Shown in pieces: positions 17,836 to 25,585 of a stretch of DNA of 64,000 nt. The stretch is from Falsiroseomonas sp051433165 (lineage in GTDB: Bacteria > Pseudomonadota > Alphaproteobacteria > Acetobacterales > Acetobacteraceae), in assembly GCF_051433165.1 (NCBI RefSeq), contig NZ_JBHMFS010000007.1, positions 1 to 64,000 of the forward strand, written 5' to 3'. Below the pieces are notes generated by a model. The model had not been told where the DNA came from. It saw nothing but the letters and a program-made list of their open reading frames with translations, and ran no database searches. Position numbers and translations under genes: made by a program. Position 1 is the stretch's first letter, and each line of letters begins with the position of its first letter.

Positions 17836-18342
17836 ATGAGCGACGACGCCCAGACGGCCGAAAGCCTGATTCCGTATGAGCGGTGGACCGACGACGCCCT
17901 GCGCGAAGTCGTCATCCGCGCCATCGAGCTGGCGGCCAGCAGCGGCCTGCCAGGCGAACACCACTACTACATCACCTTCCGCACGGATTACCCGGGCACC
18001 CGCGTGCCGGGCCATCTGAAGGCGCGCTACCCGCAGGAAATGACGGTGGTGCTGCAGCACCAGTACGAAGGCCTGGCGGTGGACCGCGACGGCGGCAGCT
18101 TCACCGTGCGCCTGCATTTCGGCGGCGTGCCCGCCACGCTGGTGGTGCCCTTCGTCGCGCTGACCGGTTTCGCCGACCCCGCCGTGCGCTTCGGCCTGCG
18201 CTTCCAGCCCACGCTGGATGCGGTGCCGGAGGAACCGGCGGAGGCCGAGCCGGAGCAGCCCGCCGCCGCCGCGGCCGTGCCGGAGGCCCCGGCTCAGGTG
18301 GTCAGCCTCGACGCCTTCCGGCGCCGCCCCGCCCGCGACTGA
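17836..18342 (+). CDS. sspB: SspB-family ClpXP adaptor for ssrA-tagged proteins
   Basis: A 168-residue protein with the alphaproteobacterial SspB fold. HHYYITFRTDYPGTRVPG, ARYPQEMTVVLQHQY and FTVRLHFGGVPATLVVPF form the tag-binding beta-sandwich. An acidic/Ala-rich linker (about 130-152) leads to a C-terminal basic tail (VVSLDAFRRRPARD), the usual ClpX-docking peptide. SspB captures ssrA-tagged proteins and hands them to ClpXP. The gene lies directly after tmRNA on the same strand, so the tag RNA and its adaptor are neighbours. AAGGGG precedes the ATG. Confidence 0.93.
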   Translation: MSDDAQTAESLIPYERWTDDALREVVIRAIELAASSGLPGEHHYYITFRTDYPGTRVPGHLKARYPQEMTVVLQHQYEGLAVDRDGGSFTVRLHFGGVPATLVVPFVALTGFADPAVRFGLRFQPTLDAVPEEPAEAEPEQPAAAAAVPEAPAQVVSLDAFRRRPARD

Positions 18343-18407
18343 CCGCGGAACCCCGCAAGAATTCTTGGTTCGGTTGTCCAGGCGCCGGACTCCCGTGGAG
18401 AATGGCT

Positions 18408-20081
18408 ATGACCGCACCGCTCGATATCGATTCGCCCGTCATCGCGCCGACCCGGCCGGAGGGGTTCCGCTACAGCCCGATGTACCCGCTGGGCGCCGAT
18501 GCCACGCCCTATCGCAAGCTCGACATCGCCGGCATCAGCACCGCCACCTGCGATGGCCAGACGGTGTTGAAGATCAAGCCGCAGGCCTTGGAAGAACTCG
18601 CCTTCGCCGCCTGCAAGGACGTCTCCCACCTGCTGCGCCCCGCGCATCTGGCCCAGCTCGCGAAAATTCTGCAGGATCCGGAGGCCAGCCCGAATGACCG
18701 CTTCGTGGCGCTCGACCTGCTGAAGAACGCCAACATCGCCGCCGGCGGCGTGCTGCCCATGTGCCAGGACACCGGCACCGCCATCGTCTTCGGCAAGAAG
18801 GGCCAGCGCGTCTGGGTCGAGGGCGATGAGGAGGAGGCGCTGAGCTACGGCGTCCACCGCACCTATACCGAGACCAACCTGCGCTATTCGCAGATGGCGC
18901 CGCTGACCATGTGGGACGAGGTGAACACCGGCAACAATCTGCCGGTCGAGTTCTCCATCATGGCGGAGCCAGGCGATCACCACGCCACTGAGATGAAGCT
19001 GATGTTCGTCCTGAAGGGCGGCGGATCGGCCAACAAGACCTTCCTTTACCAGCAGACCCGGGCGGTTCTGAACAAGCCGAAGCTGCTGGCCTTCCTGGAA
19101 GACAAGATCAAGACGCTCGGCACCAGCGCCTGCCCGCCCTATCACCTGGCCATCGTCATCGGCGGCACCAGTGCGGAGGCGAACCTCAAGACCGTGAAGC
19201 TGGCCTCCACCAAATGGCTGGACGCGCTGCCGACCGAGGGCAGCAAGGCCGGCCACGCTTTTCGTGATGTCGCGTTCGAGGCGGAGGTGCACAAGCTGAC
19301 GCAGAACCTCGGCATCGGCGCGCAGTTCGGCGGCAAGTACTTTTGTCATGATGTGCGGGTGGTGCGGCTGCCGCGGCATGGCGCGTCCCTGCCGATCGGC
19401 ATCGGCGTGTCCTGCTCCGCCGACCGCCAGATCAAGGCAAAGATCACGCCGGCAGGCGTGTTCCTGGAGGATCTGGAGCACGAGCCCGCGAAATACCTGC
19501 CGGAAGCCACCGATCATATTTTGGGCGGCGACGTGGTGCGGATCGACCTGAACCAGCCCATGGCAGCGATCCGGGCGGAGCTGTCGAAGCACCCGGTGAA
19601 GACCCGCGTCTCGCTGAGCGGCACGGTGGTGGTGGCGCGCGACATCGCGCACGCCAAGCTGCAGGAACGGCTGGACCGCGGCGAGGGTCTGCCGGACTAC
19701 CTGAAGAACCACCCTGTCTATTACGCCGGCCCGGCCAAGACCCCCGAGGGCTACGCCACCGGCAGCTTCGGCCCGACCACGGCGGGGCGCATGGACAGCT
19801 ATGTCGAGGCTTTCCAGAAGGCCGGCGGTTCGCTGGTGATGCTGGCCAAGGGCAACCGCAGCAAGGCGGTGCTCAAGGCCTGCCAGAGCTACGGCGGCTT
19901 CTACCTCGGCTCCGTCGGCGGCCCCGCCGCCCGGCTGGCGCAGGACTGCATCCGCAAGGTCGAGGTGCTGGAATACCCGGAACTCGGCATGGAGGCGGTC
20001 TGGCGGATCGAGGTCGAGGATTTCCCGGCCTTCATCGTGGTCGATGACAAGGGCAACGACTTCTATGAGGGGCTGGAATAG
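18408..20081 (+). CDS. fumA: Fumarate hydratase, class I (Fe-S)
   Basis: A 557-residue single-chain class I fumarase. The N-terminal alpha domain contains GVLPMCQDTGTA (Cys119 a likely cluster ligand). Two more conserved cysteines follow, in TSACPPYHL and GVSCSADRQ. The C-terminal beta domain has PGSFGPTTAGRMDSY-like residues (GSFGPTTAGRMDSYV) and KGNRSK. It hydrates fumarate to malate with a 4Fe-4S cluster that is sensitive to oxygen. Of two nearby ATGs I chose 18408 because GGAG is 7 bases upstream; the one at 18402 is too close. A second, oxygen-stable fumarase (fumC) lies 1 kb downstream. Confidence 0.95.
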   Translation: MTAPLDIDSPVIAPTRPEGFRYSPMYPLGADATPYRKLDIAGISTATCDGQTVLKIKPQALEELAFAACKDVSHLLRPAHLAQLAKILQDPEASPNDRFVALDLLKNANIAAGGVLPMCQDTGTAIVFGKKGQRVWVEGDEEEALSYGVHRTYTETNLRYSQMAPLTMWDEVNTGNNLPVEFSIMAEPGDHHATEMKLMFVLKGGGSANKTFLYQQTRAVLNKPKLLAFLEDKIKTLGTSACPPYHLAIVIGGTSAEANLKTVKLASTKWLDALPTEGSKAGHAFRDVAFEAEVHKLTQNLGIGAQFGGKYFCHDVRVVRLPRHGASLPIGIGVSCSADRQIKAKITPAGVFLEDLEHEPAKYLPEATDHILGGDVVRIDLNQPMAAIRAELSKHPVKTRVSLSGTVVVARDIAHAKLQERLDRGEGLPDYLKNHPVYYAGPAKTPEGYATGSFGPTTAGRMDSYVEAFQKAGGSLVMLAKGNRSKAVLKACQSYGGFYLGSVGGPAARLAQDCIRKVEVLEYPELGMEAVWRIEVEDFPAFIVVDDKGNDFYEGLE

Positions 20082-20179
20082 TCCTGCGCCCTGTCGCCAA
20101 AGCGGGCCTTCCTGCCGCGGCGACACTGGGATATGGCTTTCCGCACCGTTAAGCCACACATCCGGGAACCCGCCCTGAC

Positions 20180-20578
20180 ATGGCCCGTAGCCGCATCTCC
20201 TCTGGCAGCCGCTTCGAAGAAGAAATCGGCTATTCGCGCGCCGTCGTCGATGGGGACTGGATCTTCGTCTCCGGCACCACCGGCTACGACTACGCCACCA
20301 TGACCATCGCCCCCGGCGTGGTGGACCAGTGCGAGCAGACCTTCCGCAACATCGATGCGGCGCTGCGCCAGGCCAATGGGCGGATGGAGGATGTGGTGCG
20401 CGTCGTCTTCCTGGTGCCGGACCGGGCCGATTGGCCGCTGTGCTGGCCCGTGGTGAAGAAATGGCTCGGCCGCGCCCGCCCGGCCTCGACCATGATGGTG
20501 GCCGGGCTGCAGACGCCGGAGATGCGGATCGAGATCGAGGTGACGGCCCGGCTACGCCGCCGCGACGGGGACAAATAG
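20180..20578 (+). CDS. RidA-family protein (reactive enamine/imine deaminase-like)
   Basis: A 132-residue protein with the YjgF/YER057c/UK114 fold. YSRAVVDGDWIFVSGTTGYD starts it, and the usual C-terminal EMRIEIEVTA closes it. RidA proteins hydrolyse reactive 2-aminoacrylate-type enamines to protect PLP enzymes. The canonical active-site Arg of RidA (around residue 105 of family members) is not clearly in place, so it may belong to the Rid4-7 groups of unknown substrate. It is 4 bases upstream of the VOC gene and clearly in one operon with it. Confidence 0.85.
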   Translation: MARSRISSGSRFEEEIGYSRAVVDGDWIFVSGTTGYDYATMTIAPGVVDQCEQTFRNIDAALRQANGRMEDVVRVVFLVPDRADWPLCWPVVKKWLGRARPASTMMVAGLQTPEMRIEIEVTARLRRRDGDK

Positions 20579-20582
20579 GCCA

Positions 20583-20993
20583 ATGCGTTTCTCCGTCGAC
20601 CGCCTCGACCACATCGTCATCACCTGCGCCGAGGTGGAGATTTCCGCCAACTGGTACCAGCGCGTGCTGGGCATGGAGCGCGACAGTTTCGGCGAGCCGC
20701 CGCGAATCGCGCTGAAATTCGGCGGCCAGAAGATCAATTTGCGGCCGCGCGGCGCCACCCAGGCGGAGTGGTTCTCCTCCGTCGTCGCGGAGCCCGGCAC
20801 GCAGGATCTATGCTTCGTCGTCACCGTGGCGGCGGAGGATATCGCGGAGCATCTGCGAAGCTGCGGCGTGACGGTGGAAGTGGGGCCCGTCGCCAAGCAG
20901 GGTGCGCTCGGGCCGATCACCTCGGTCTATTGCCGCGACCCGGACGGTAATTTGATCGAGATCGCCACCTATGGCGACCGCTTCACGGAATAG
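20583..20993 (+). CDS. VOC-family (glyoxalase/dioxygenase-fold) protein
   Basis: A 136-residue protein with the two beta-alpha-beta-beta-beta units of the vicinal oxygen chelate fold. RLDHIVITCAEVEISANWYQ begins it and YCRDPDGNLIEIATYG ends it. The metal-ligand pattern His10...Glu (LIEIATY) is present. VOC members with this short form resemble virulence protein STM3117 and glyoxalase-like lyases. The substrate cannot be assigned. It is preceded by RidA (4 bases) and followed by fumC (51 bases). Confidence 0.85.
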   Translation: MRFSVDRLDHIVITCAEVEISANWYQRVLGMERDSFGEPPRIALKFGGQKINLRPRGATQAEWFSSVVAEPGTQDLCFVVTVAAEDIAEHLRSCGVTVEVGPVAKQGALGPITSVYCRDPDGNLIEIATYGDRFTE

Positions 20994-21044
20994 CCATCCA
21001 TGCGGGGCGCGGCACGCCCCATCTCCTGGGCAAAGGAGACCCGC

Positions 21045-22457
21045 ATGACCCAGACCCGCACCGAGACCGACAGCCTCGGCACCATTGAGATTCCGGCCGA
21101 CCGCCTCTGGGGCCCGCAGACCGAACGGGCGCGTCTGCTGTTCCGCATCGGCACGGAGCGGTTTCCGCCCGGGCTGATCCGCGCCGTGGGGCTGCAGAAG
21201 CAGGCGGCGGCGCAGGCCAATGAAAAGCTCGGCGAATTGCCAGCGGACCTCGCGCAGCCGATCGCGGCGGCGGCGGCGGAGGTGGCGGCGGGCCAGCATG
21301 ATGCCGAATTCCCGCTGCCGGTCTGGCAGACCGGTTCCGGCACCCAGACCAACATGAACGCCAATGAGGTCATCTCGAATCTCGCCAACCGGACGCTCGG
21401 CCAGCCGCTCGGCAGTCGCAAGCCCGTGCATCCGAACGACCATGTGAATCGCGGGCAGTCCTCCAACGACAGCTTCCCGACCATCATGCACATCGCGGCG
21501 GCGGAGGCGGTGGCGGGGCGTCTGATCCCGGCGCTGGGCACGCTGCATGCCAGCCTGGACCGCCGTGCGAAGGAATGGGCTGGGCTGGTGAAGATCGGCC
21601 GCACCCACATGATGGATGCGGTGCCGGTCACCCTCGGCCAGGAAGCCGCGGCCTGGGCCAGCCAGGTGGAGCTCGGCATCGCCAGGCTGCGGGATGCGCT
21701 GCCGCGGCTGATGCCGCTGGCCCAGGGCGGCACCGCCGCCGGCACCGGGCTGAACACCCACCCGGATTTCGCCAAGACCTTCGCGGCAATCGTCGCCAAC
21801 CTCACCGGCCTACCCTTCACCGCCCACCCGAACCCCTTCGAGGGGATGGGCGCGCATGATGCGCTGGTGGAGCTGTCGGGTGTGCTGAACACCCTCGCCG
21901 TGTCGCTGAACAAGATCGGCAACGATGTGCGCCTGCTCGGCAGTGGTCCACGCGCCGGCCTGGCGGAACTCGTGATCCCGGCCGACGGCCTGTCCAGCAG
22001 CATCATGCCGGGCAAGACCAACCCGACGCAGTCGGAGGCGCTGACCATGGTCTGCGCGCAGGTCATGGGCAACCACGTCACCGTCACCATCGGCGGCGCC
22101 CAGGGGCATCTCGAACTCAACGTCTTCAAGCCCGTCATCATCCAGGCCGTGCTGCAATCGGCCGGGCTGCTGGCCGATGTGGCCGAAAGCTTCGCCGCCA
22201 ACATGATGGACAAGTTGGAGCCGAACCACGCGAAGCTGGCCGACAATCTCGGCAAGTCGCTGATGCTGGTCACCGCATTGAACCCGCGCATCGGCTACGA
22301 CAAGGCGGTGGCGATCGCGAAGCTGGCCCTGGCGGAGGACATCACCCTGAAGGCCGCCGCCGCGCGCCTCGGCCATGTCAGCGAGGCCGATTTCGACCGC
22401 TGGGTGCGGCCGGAAGATATGCTGAGCCCCGGCGGCACGCTGGCCGGCGGCGGGTGA
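21045..22457 (+). CDS. fumC: Fumarate hydratase, class II
   Basis: A 470-residue class II fumarase of the aspartase/fumarase superfamily. It has TGSGTQTNMNANEV, the PNDHVNRGQSSNDSFPT segment and the signature loop SSSIMPGKTNP with the catalytic serine. It carries out the same fumarate-malate reaction as the class I enzyme encoded upstream, without an iron-sulfur cluster. AAAGGAGA lies 8 bases before the chosen ATG; the longer in-frame ATG upstream has no such site. Its stop overlaps the GTG of a small ribbon-helix-helix gene. Confidence 0.96.
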   Translation: MTQTRTETDSLGTIEIPADRLWGPQTERARLLFRIGTERFPPGLIRAVGLQKQAAAQANEKLGELPADLAQPIAAAAAEVAAGQHDAEFPLPVWQTGSGTQTNMNANEVISNLANRTLGQPLGSRKPVHPNDHVNRGQSSNDSFPTIMHIAAAEAVAGRLIPALGTLHASLDRRAKEWAGLVKIGRTHMMDAVPVTLGQEAAAWASQVELGIARLRDALPRLMPLAQGGTAAGTGLNTHPDFAKTFAAIVANLTGLPFTAHPNPFEGMGAHDALVELSGVLNTLAVSLNKIGNDVRLLGSGPRAGLAELVIPADGLSSSIMPGKTNPTQSEALTMVCAQVMGNHVTVTIGGAQGHLELNVFKPVIIQAVLQSAGLLADVAESFAANMMDKLEPNHAKLADNLGKSLMLVTALNPRIGYDKAVAIAKLALAEDITLKAAAARLGHVSEADFDRWVRPEDMLSPGGTLAGGG

Positions 22458-22681
22458 GGCATCTGCGGAAGCGGTCCTTCCGCCTGGCCGGGCACCGCAC
22501 CTCGGTCGCGCTGGAAGCCGAGTTCTGGGTGGTGCTGGAGGAACTGGCGGCGCAGCGCGGCCAAAGCCTGGCGGCGCTGGTAGCCGGGGTGGATGCGGCC
22601 AGGCCCATGCCGGACCTCCCGCTGGCCAGCGCGCTGCGGGTGCATGCGCTGGCCCATGCCGGTGAGCAAAAAGCGGGCTGA
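22454..22681 (+). CDS. Small ribbon-helix-helix protein
   Basis: A 75-residue protein starting from GTG in a GTGA overlap with fumC. The segment RTSVALEAEFWVVLEELAAQ followed by RGQSLAALVAGVD is the ribbon-helix-helix pattern of the RHH_4 group: a beta-strand, then two helices. Such proteins bind DNA as dimers and in alphaproteobacteria are often encoded directly after fumC or related genes. The N-terminal beta-strand (KRSFRLAGHRTSVAL) would contact DNA. Autoregulation of the fumarase operon is a reasonable guess, not shown. Confidence 0.75.
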   Translation: MRHLRKRSFRLAGHRTSVALEAEFWVVLEELAAQRGQSLAALVAGVDAARPMPDLPLASALRVHALAHAGEQKAG

Positions 22682-22716
22682 CGGTCAGGCCGGCAGCCGC
22701 GCATCACATCCCTGCT

Positions 22717-25563
22717 TCAGCCGCGCTCGGCGCGCCAGCGAGCCCAGCCGGAGGTCTCCGGCAGCGCCCGCGGTGCCTCCGCCGGGCCGGTCAGGCGCAG
22801 GCCGATGTCGGGCGCCTCCGGCACCGCCGGCCGGGTCAGCAGGCGCAGATCCAGAGTCGCCCGCGGCAGGTCGATCTCGCCGCCGAGACTTGCGGTGGCG
22901 CCGCCTTCGGCGACCAGGCGGCCGGCCTCCAGCCGCAGGCGCCCCGCCGTCAACGCCGCCTCCAACTCCAGCCGCTCGAAGGCGGTCGCGCCGGAGAGCA
23001 GGGCCTCCCGGATCGCGGCCTCGGCCGCCAGCGCATCCGGGCCCGCGCTGGCGCCGGAGGCCGCGACCAGATCGAAGCCGGCCAGCACGCCGTCCCGCAG
23101 GTCGAGCTGCAGCCGGCCGGACAGGGTGGAAACCAGCGCGGCCGGGGAATGCCCCACCGCCTCCAGCGTGAAGCCCACATCGCCGCGCGCGGCGGCCAGG
23201 TCCACCGGCAGGCCGAACAGCTTCTCCCCCAGCGTGGCCCCGGCCAGCCGGCCGGTCAGGGCCAGACGCGGCGGCAGGCCGGGCGGGGTTTCGCCCGTCA
23301 GCGTCGCCTCCAGCCGGCCGCCGGCCAGGCGGGTGCGCAGGCCGTCCAGCCGGAAGCCGCCCTCGGACAGCAGCAGGATGGCGGTCGCCTCCTCCGCCGT
23401 GGTGCCGCCGATGGAGACCCGTCCGGCCTCCAGCGCCAGTTCCGCATCCAGCCCGCGCAGCGCCTGCACCCCCAGCGGATCCAGCGCGCGCCAGCCTGGG
23501 AAGGGCAGCGGCAGGCTTTCCGCCGTGACGCGCCCACTCAGGCGCGGTCGCGGCTGCGCCATATCCAGCGCCAGCGCGCCACGGGCGCGCAGCGCCGCGG
23601 CCACCAGCTCGAAGCTCTCCGCGCTGACGCCCTGCGGCCCGGCGACCAGAGAGGCGATCAGGGAAAAGGACCCCTCCCCCAGCCATTCCCCGGCGCTCAG
23701 GCCGAAGGCCTCGGACAGCAGCCGTGGCGCGCCGGGATGACGCAGCGTGATGCCGAGATTGCCGCGCCGCTGCGGCACATCCAGCGTGCCGGATGCCTCC
23801 AGCCGCAGCTCGCCCAGCTCCGCCGTGCCGCGCAGCGCCAGCGCCTCCATCGTGCCGCCGCCGGAAAGCCGCACCGCCACGGATTGCTCGGCCAGCGGCG
23901 TGCGGTCCGGCCAGTCCCCCGGCAGCAGCAGCGCCAGGTCGCGGGCGGAGGAGCCGGTGGCCTCGAAGTTCAGGTCCTGCAGGCGCATCTGCGGCGCCAG
24001 CGCCAACATGCCGGAGGCGGCGATATCCACCCCGGCGAGCCGCCCGGAAAGGCGCCGCAGCGTCAGCCGCCCGCCTTCCAGGGCCGCATCCAGCGCGGCG
24101 CGTTCCAGCACCGCCTCACCCCGGATCACCCGGTCCGCCGCCAGCCGCAGGTTGAGGTCGACGGCGCCCAGGCCGCGGCCGGCGCGCACCGGGTCGAAGC
24201 CCTGCGGCAGCCAGCGCGCCAGGTCCAGCGTATCGATCGACAGCCCCAGCCCCAACGCCGGGCGGGCGCCACGGCGCAGCACCCCGGCGCCGGAGATCTG
24301 GAGATCGCCGAAATTGGCGGTGAATTCCGGCATGGCGGCCTGGGCGTCTTCCAGCACCAGCCGCATGCGGCCCTCGCCCCGGCGCAGCAGGGTCGGGTCC
24401 AGCTCCGTCACCGGCAGGCCCATCGCGGCCAGGCTGGCGCGCAGATCCGGCCCGGCAAAGCGCGCCACCAGTTCCAGCCGCTGCCCGGCCGTGGCGCCGG
24501 CCAGGTCGAGCTGCGTCTCCCCCGGCAGCAACAGGGAAATGTCGGACAGCGTCAGGCGGCCTTCCTCCAGGAAGGCGGCGCCGCGCAGCCGGCGCAGCGT
24601 CAGGCCGCGATACAGCCCGGCTTCCGCCGACAGGTCGATGGAGATCGGCCAGGGCCGCGAGACGTCGGCGCGCAGCGCGCCGACCCAGCCATCCAGGTCG
24701 AGCCGGCTGGCGACCAGCGCGATATCCAGCCGCGGCGCCGGCAGCAGCCGCAGCGCCACCGCGCCGCGCGCCGGATTGCCGGCGATCTCGATCGCCAATT
24801 CATCGGCCGCGATCAGTTCGGCGGAGGCCGATAGCCGGCCGGCGGCGCGGAAGGCACCGGGCGGGCTGGGCAGGATGGTCGCCAGATCGGGGCCGCTGAC
24901 CTCCACCTGGCCCTCGAAGCCGGTGCCGGGGATCAGCACGCCGCGCGCATTGCCAAGGATTTCCGGCAGCACCACCGCCATCTCGAAGGTGGCGATGCCG
25001 TCCCAGCCGGGCCGGCCGAGGGAGGCGTTGAAGCGCGTGGCGCGGCCATTCCAGCTGAAGGCGCCGGCCATTTCCAGCGTCTGCGCGAGGCCGCCGGAGC
25101 TCAGCCGGGCGGATACCCCCTCCAGCACCGCATCGCCGACGCGGACGCGGCCATCCTCCAGATTGGCATCGAGCTGGGTGATCCAGCTGGGCGGGCGCAG
25201 CGCCAGCAGCGGGCCGGGCGGCCAGGGCAGGGTCAGGTCCGCGCCGATCAGCGCGATCTCCCGCGGCGACAGGCGGCCGCCGATCAGCGCGCCGAGATCA
25301 AGCCGCACCCGCAGCAGCCGCGCGGTGAAGCTGTATTCCTCCCCCGCCTCGCCCACCGCGACGCCGCCCGCGCGCACCACCGGCTGCGGCAGCAGCGTGA
25401 GTTCCACCGGGCCTTCCAGCGTGACCGGACGGCCGAGCTGGGCGGAGGCGAGTTCGGCCAGCCGCGCGCGCCACGGCTCCCAATCCACGAAGCGCGGCCC
25501 GATCCACAGGCCGAGCACCACCAGCCCGAACAGCAGCAGCAGCGCGGCGAGAAAGCGCTTCAT
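22717..25563 (-). CDS. AsmA-family envelope protein
   Basis: A 948-residue protein. One N-terminal transmembrane helix (MKRFLAALLLLFGLVVLGLWIG, residues 1-22) is followed by an AsmA N-terminal domain (WRARLAELASAQLGRPVTLEG) and long beta-rich repeats rich in Gly, Leu and Ala. AsmA-like proteins bridge the inner and outer membranes and are thought to move phospholipids or influence outer-membrane assembly. The C-terminal third (VSTLSGRLQLDLRDGVLAGFDL) is the conserved AsmA C-terminal region. The ATG at 25563 is 23 bases from the oxoprolinase stop. Upstream in-frame codons overlap that gene and lack a signal sequence. Confidence 0.88.
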   Translation of the reverse strand: MKRFLAALLLLFGLVVLGLWIGPRFVDWEPWRARLAELASAQLGRPVTLEGPVELTLLPQPVVRAGGVAVGEAGEEYSFTARLLRVRLDLGALIGGRLSPREIALIGADLTLPWPPGPLLALRPPSWITQLDANLEDGRVRVGDAVLEGVSARLSSGGLAQTLEMAGAFSWNGRATRFNASLGRPGWDGIATFEMAVVLPEILGNARGVLIPGTGFEGQVEVSGPDLATILPSPPGAFRAAGRLSASAELIAADELAIEIAGNPARGAVALRLLPAPRLDIALVASRLDLDGWVGALRADVSRPWPISIDLSAEAGLYRGLTLRRLRGAAFLEEGRLTLSDISLLLPGETQLDLAGATAGQRLELVARFAGPDLRASLAAMGLPVTELDPTLLRRGEGRMRLVLEDAQAAMPEFTANFGDLQISGAGVLRRGARPALGLGLSIDTLDLARWLPQGFDPVRAGRGLGAVDLNLRLAADRVIRGEAVLERAALDAALEGGRLTLRRLSGRLAGVDIAASGMLALAPQMRLQDLNFEATGSSARDLALLLPGDWPDRTPLAEQSVAVRLSGGGTMEALALRGTAELGELRLEASGTLDVPQRRGNLGITLRHPGAPRLLSEAFGLSAGEWLGEGSFSLIASLVAGPQGVSAESFELVAAALRARGALALDMAQPRPRLSGRVTAESLPLPFPGWRALDPLGVQALRGLDAELALEAGRVSIGGTTAEEATAILLLSEGGFRLDGLRTRLAGGRLEATLTGETPPGLPPRLALTGRLAGATLGEKLFGLPVDLAAARGDVGFTLEAVGHSPAALVSTLSGRLQLDLRDGVLAGFDLVAASGASAGPDALAAEAAIREALLSGATAFERLELEAALTAGRLRLEAGRLVAEGGATASLGGEIDLPRATLDLRLLTRPAVPEAPDIGLRLTGPAEAPRALPETSGWARWRAERG

Positions 25564-25585
25564 GACAAGGCCGGTCCGCTGGTCA

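Noticed and set aside
17509..18117. A 202-codon minus-strand frame over the tmRNA and sspB
   Set aside because: The region is explained by tmRNA on the plus strand and by sspB, and the product has no recognisable domain.
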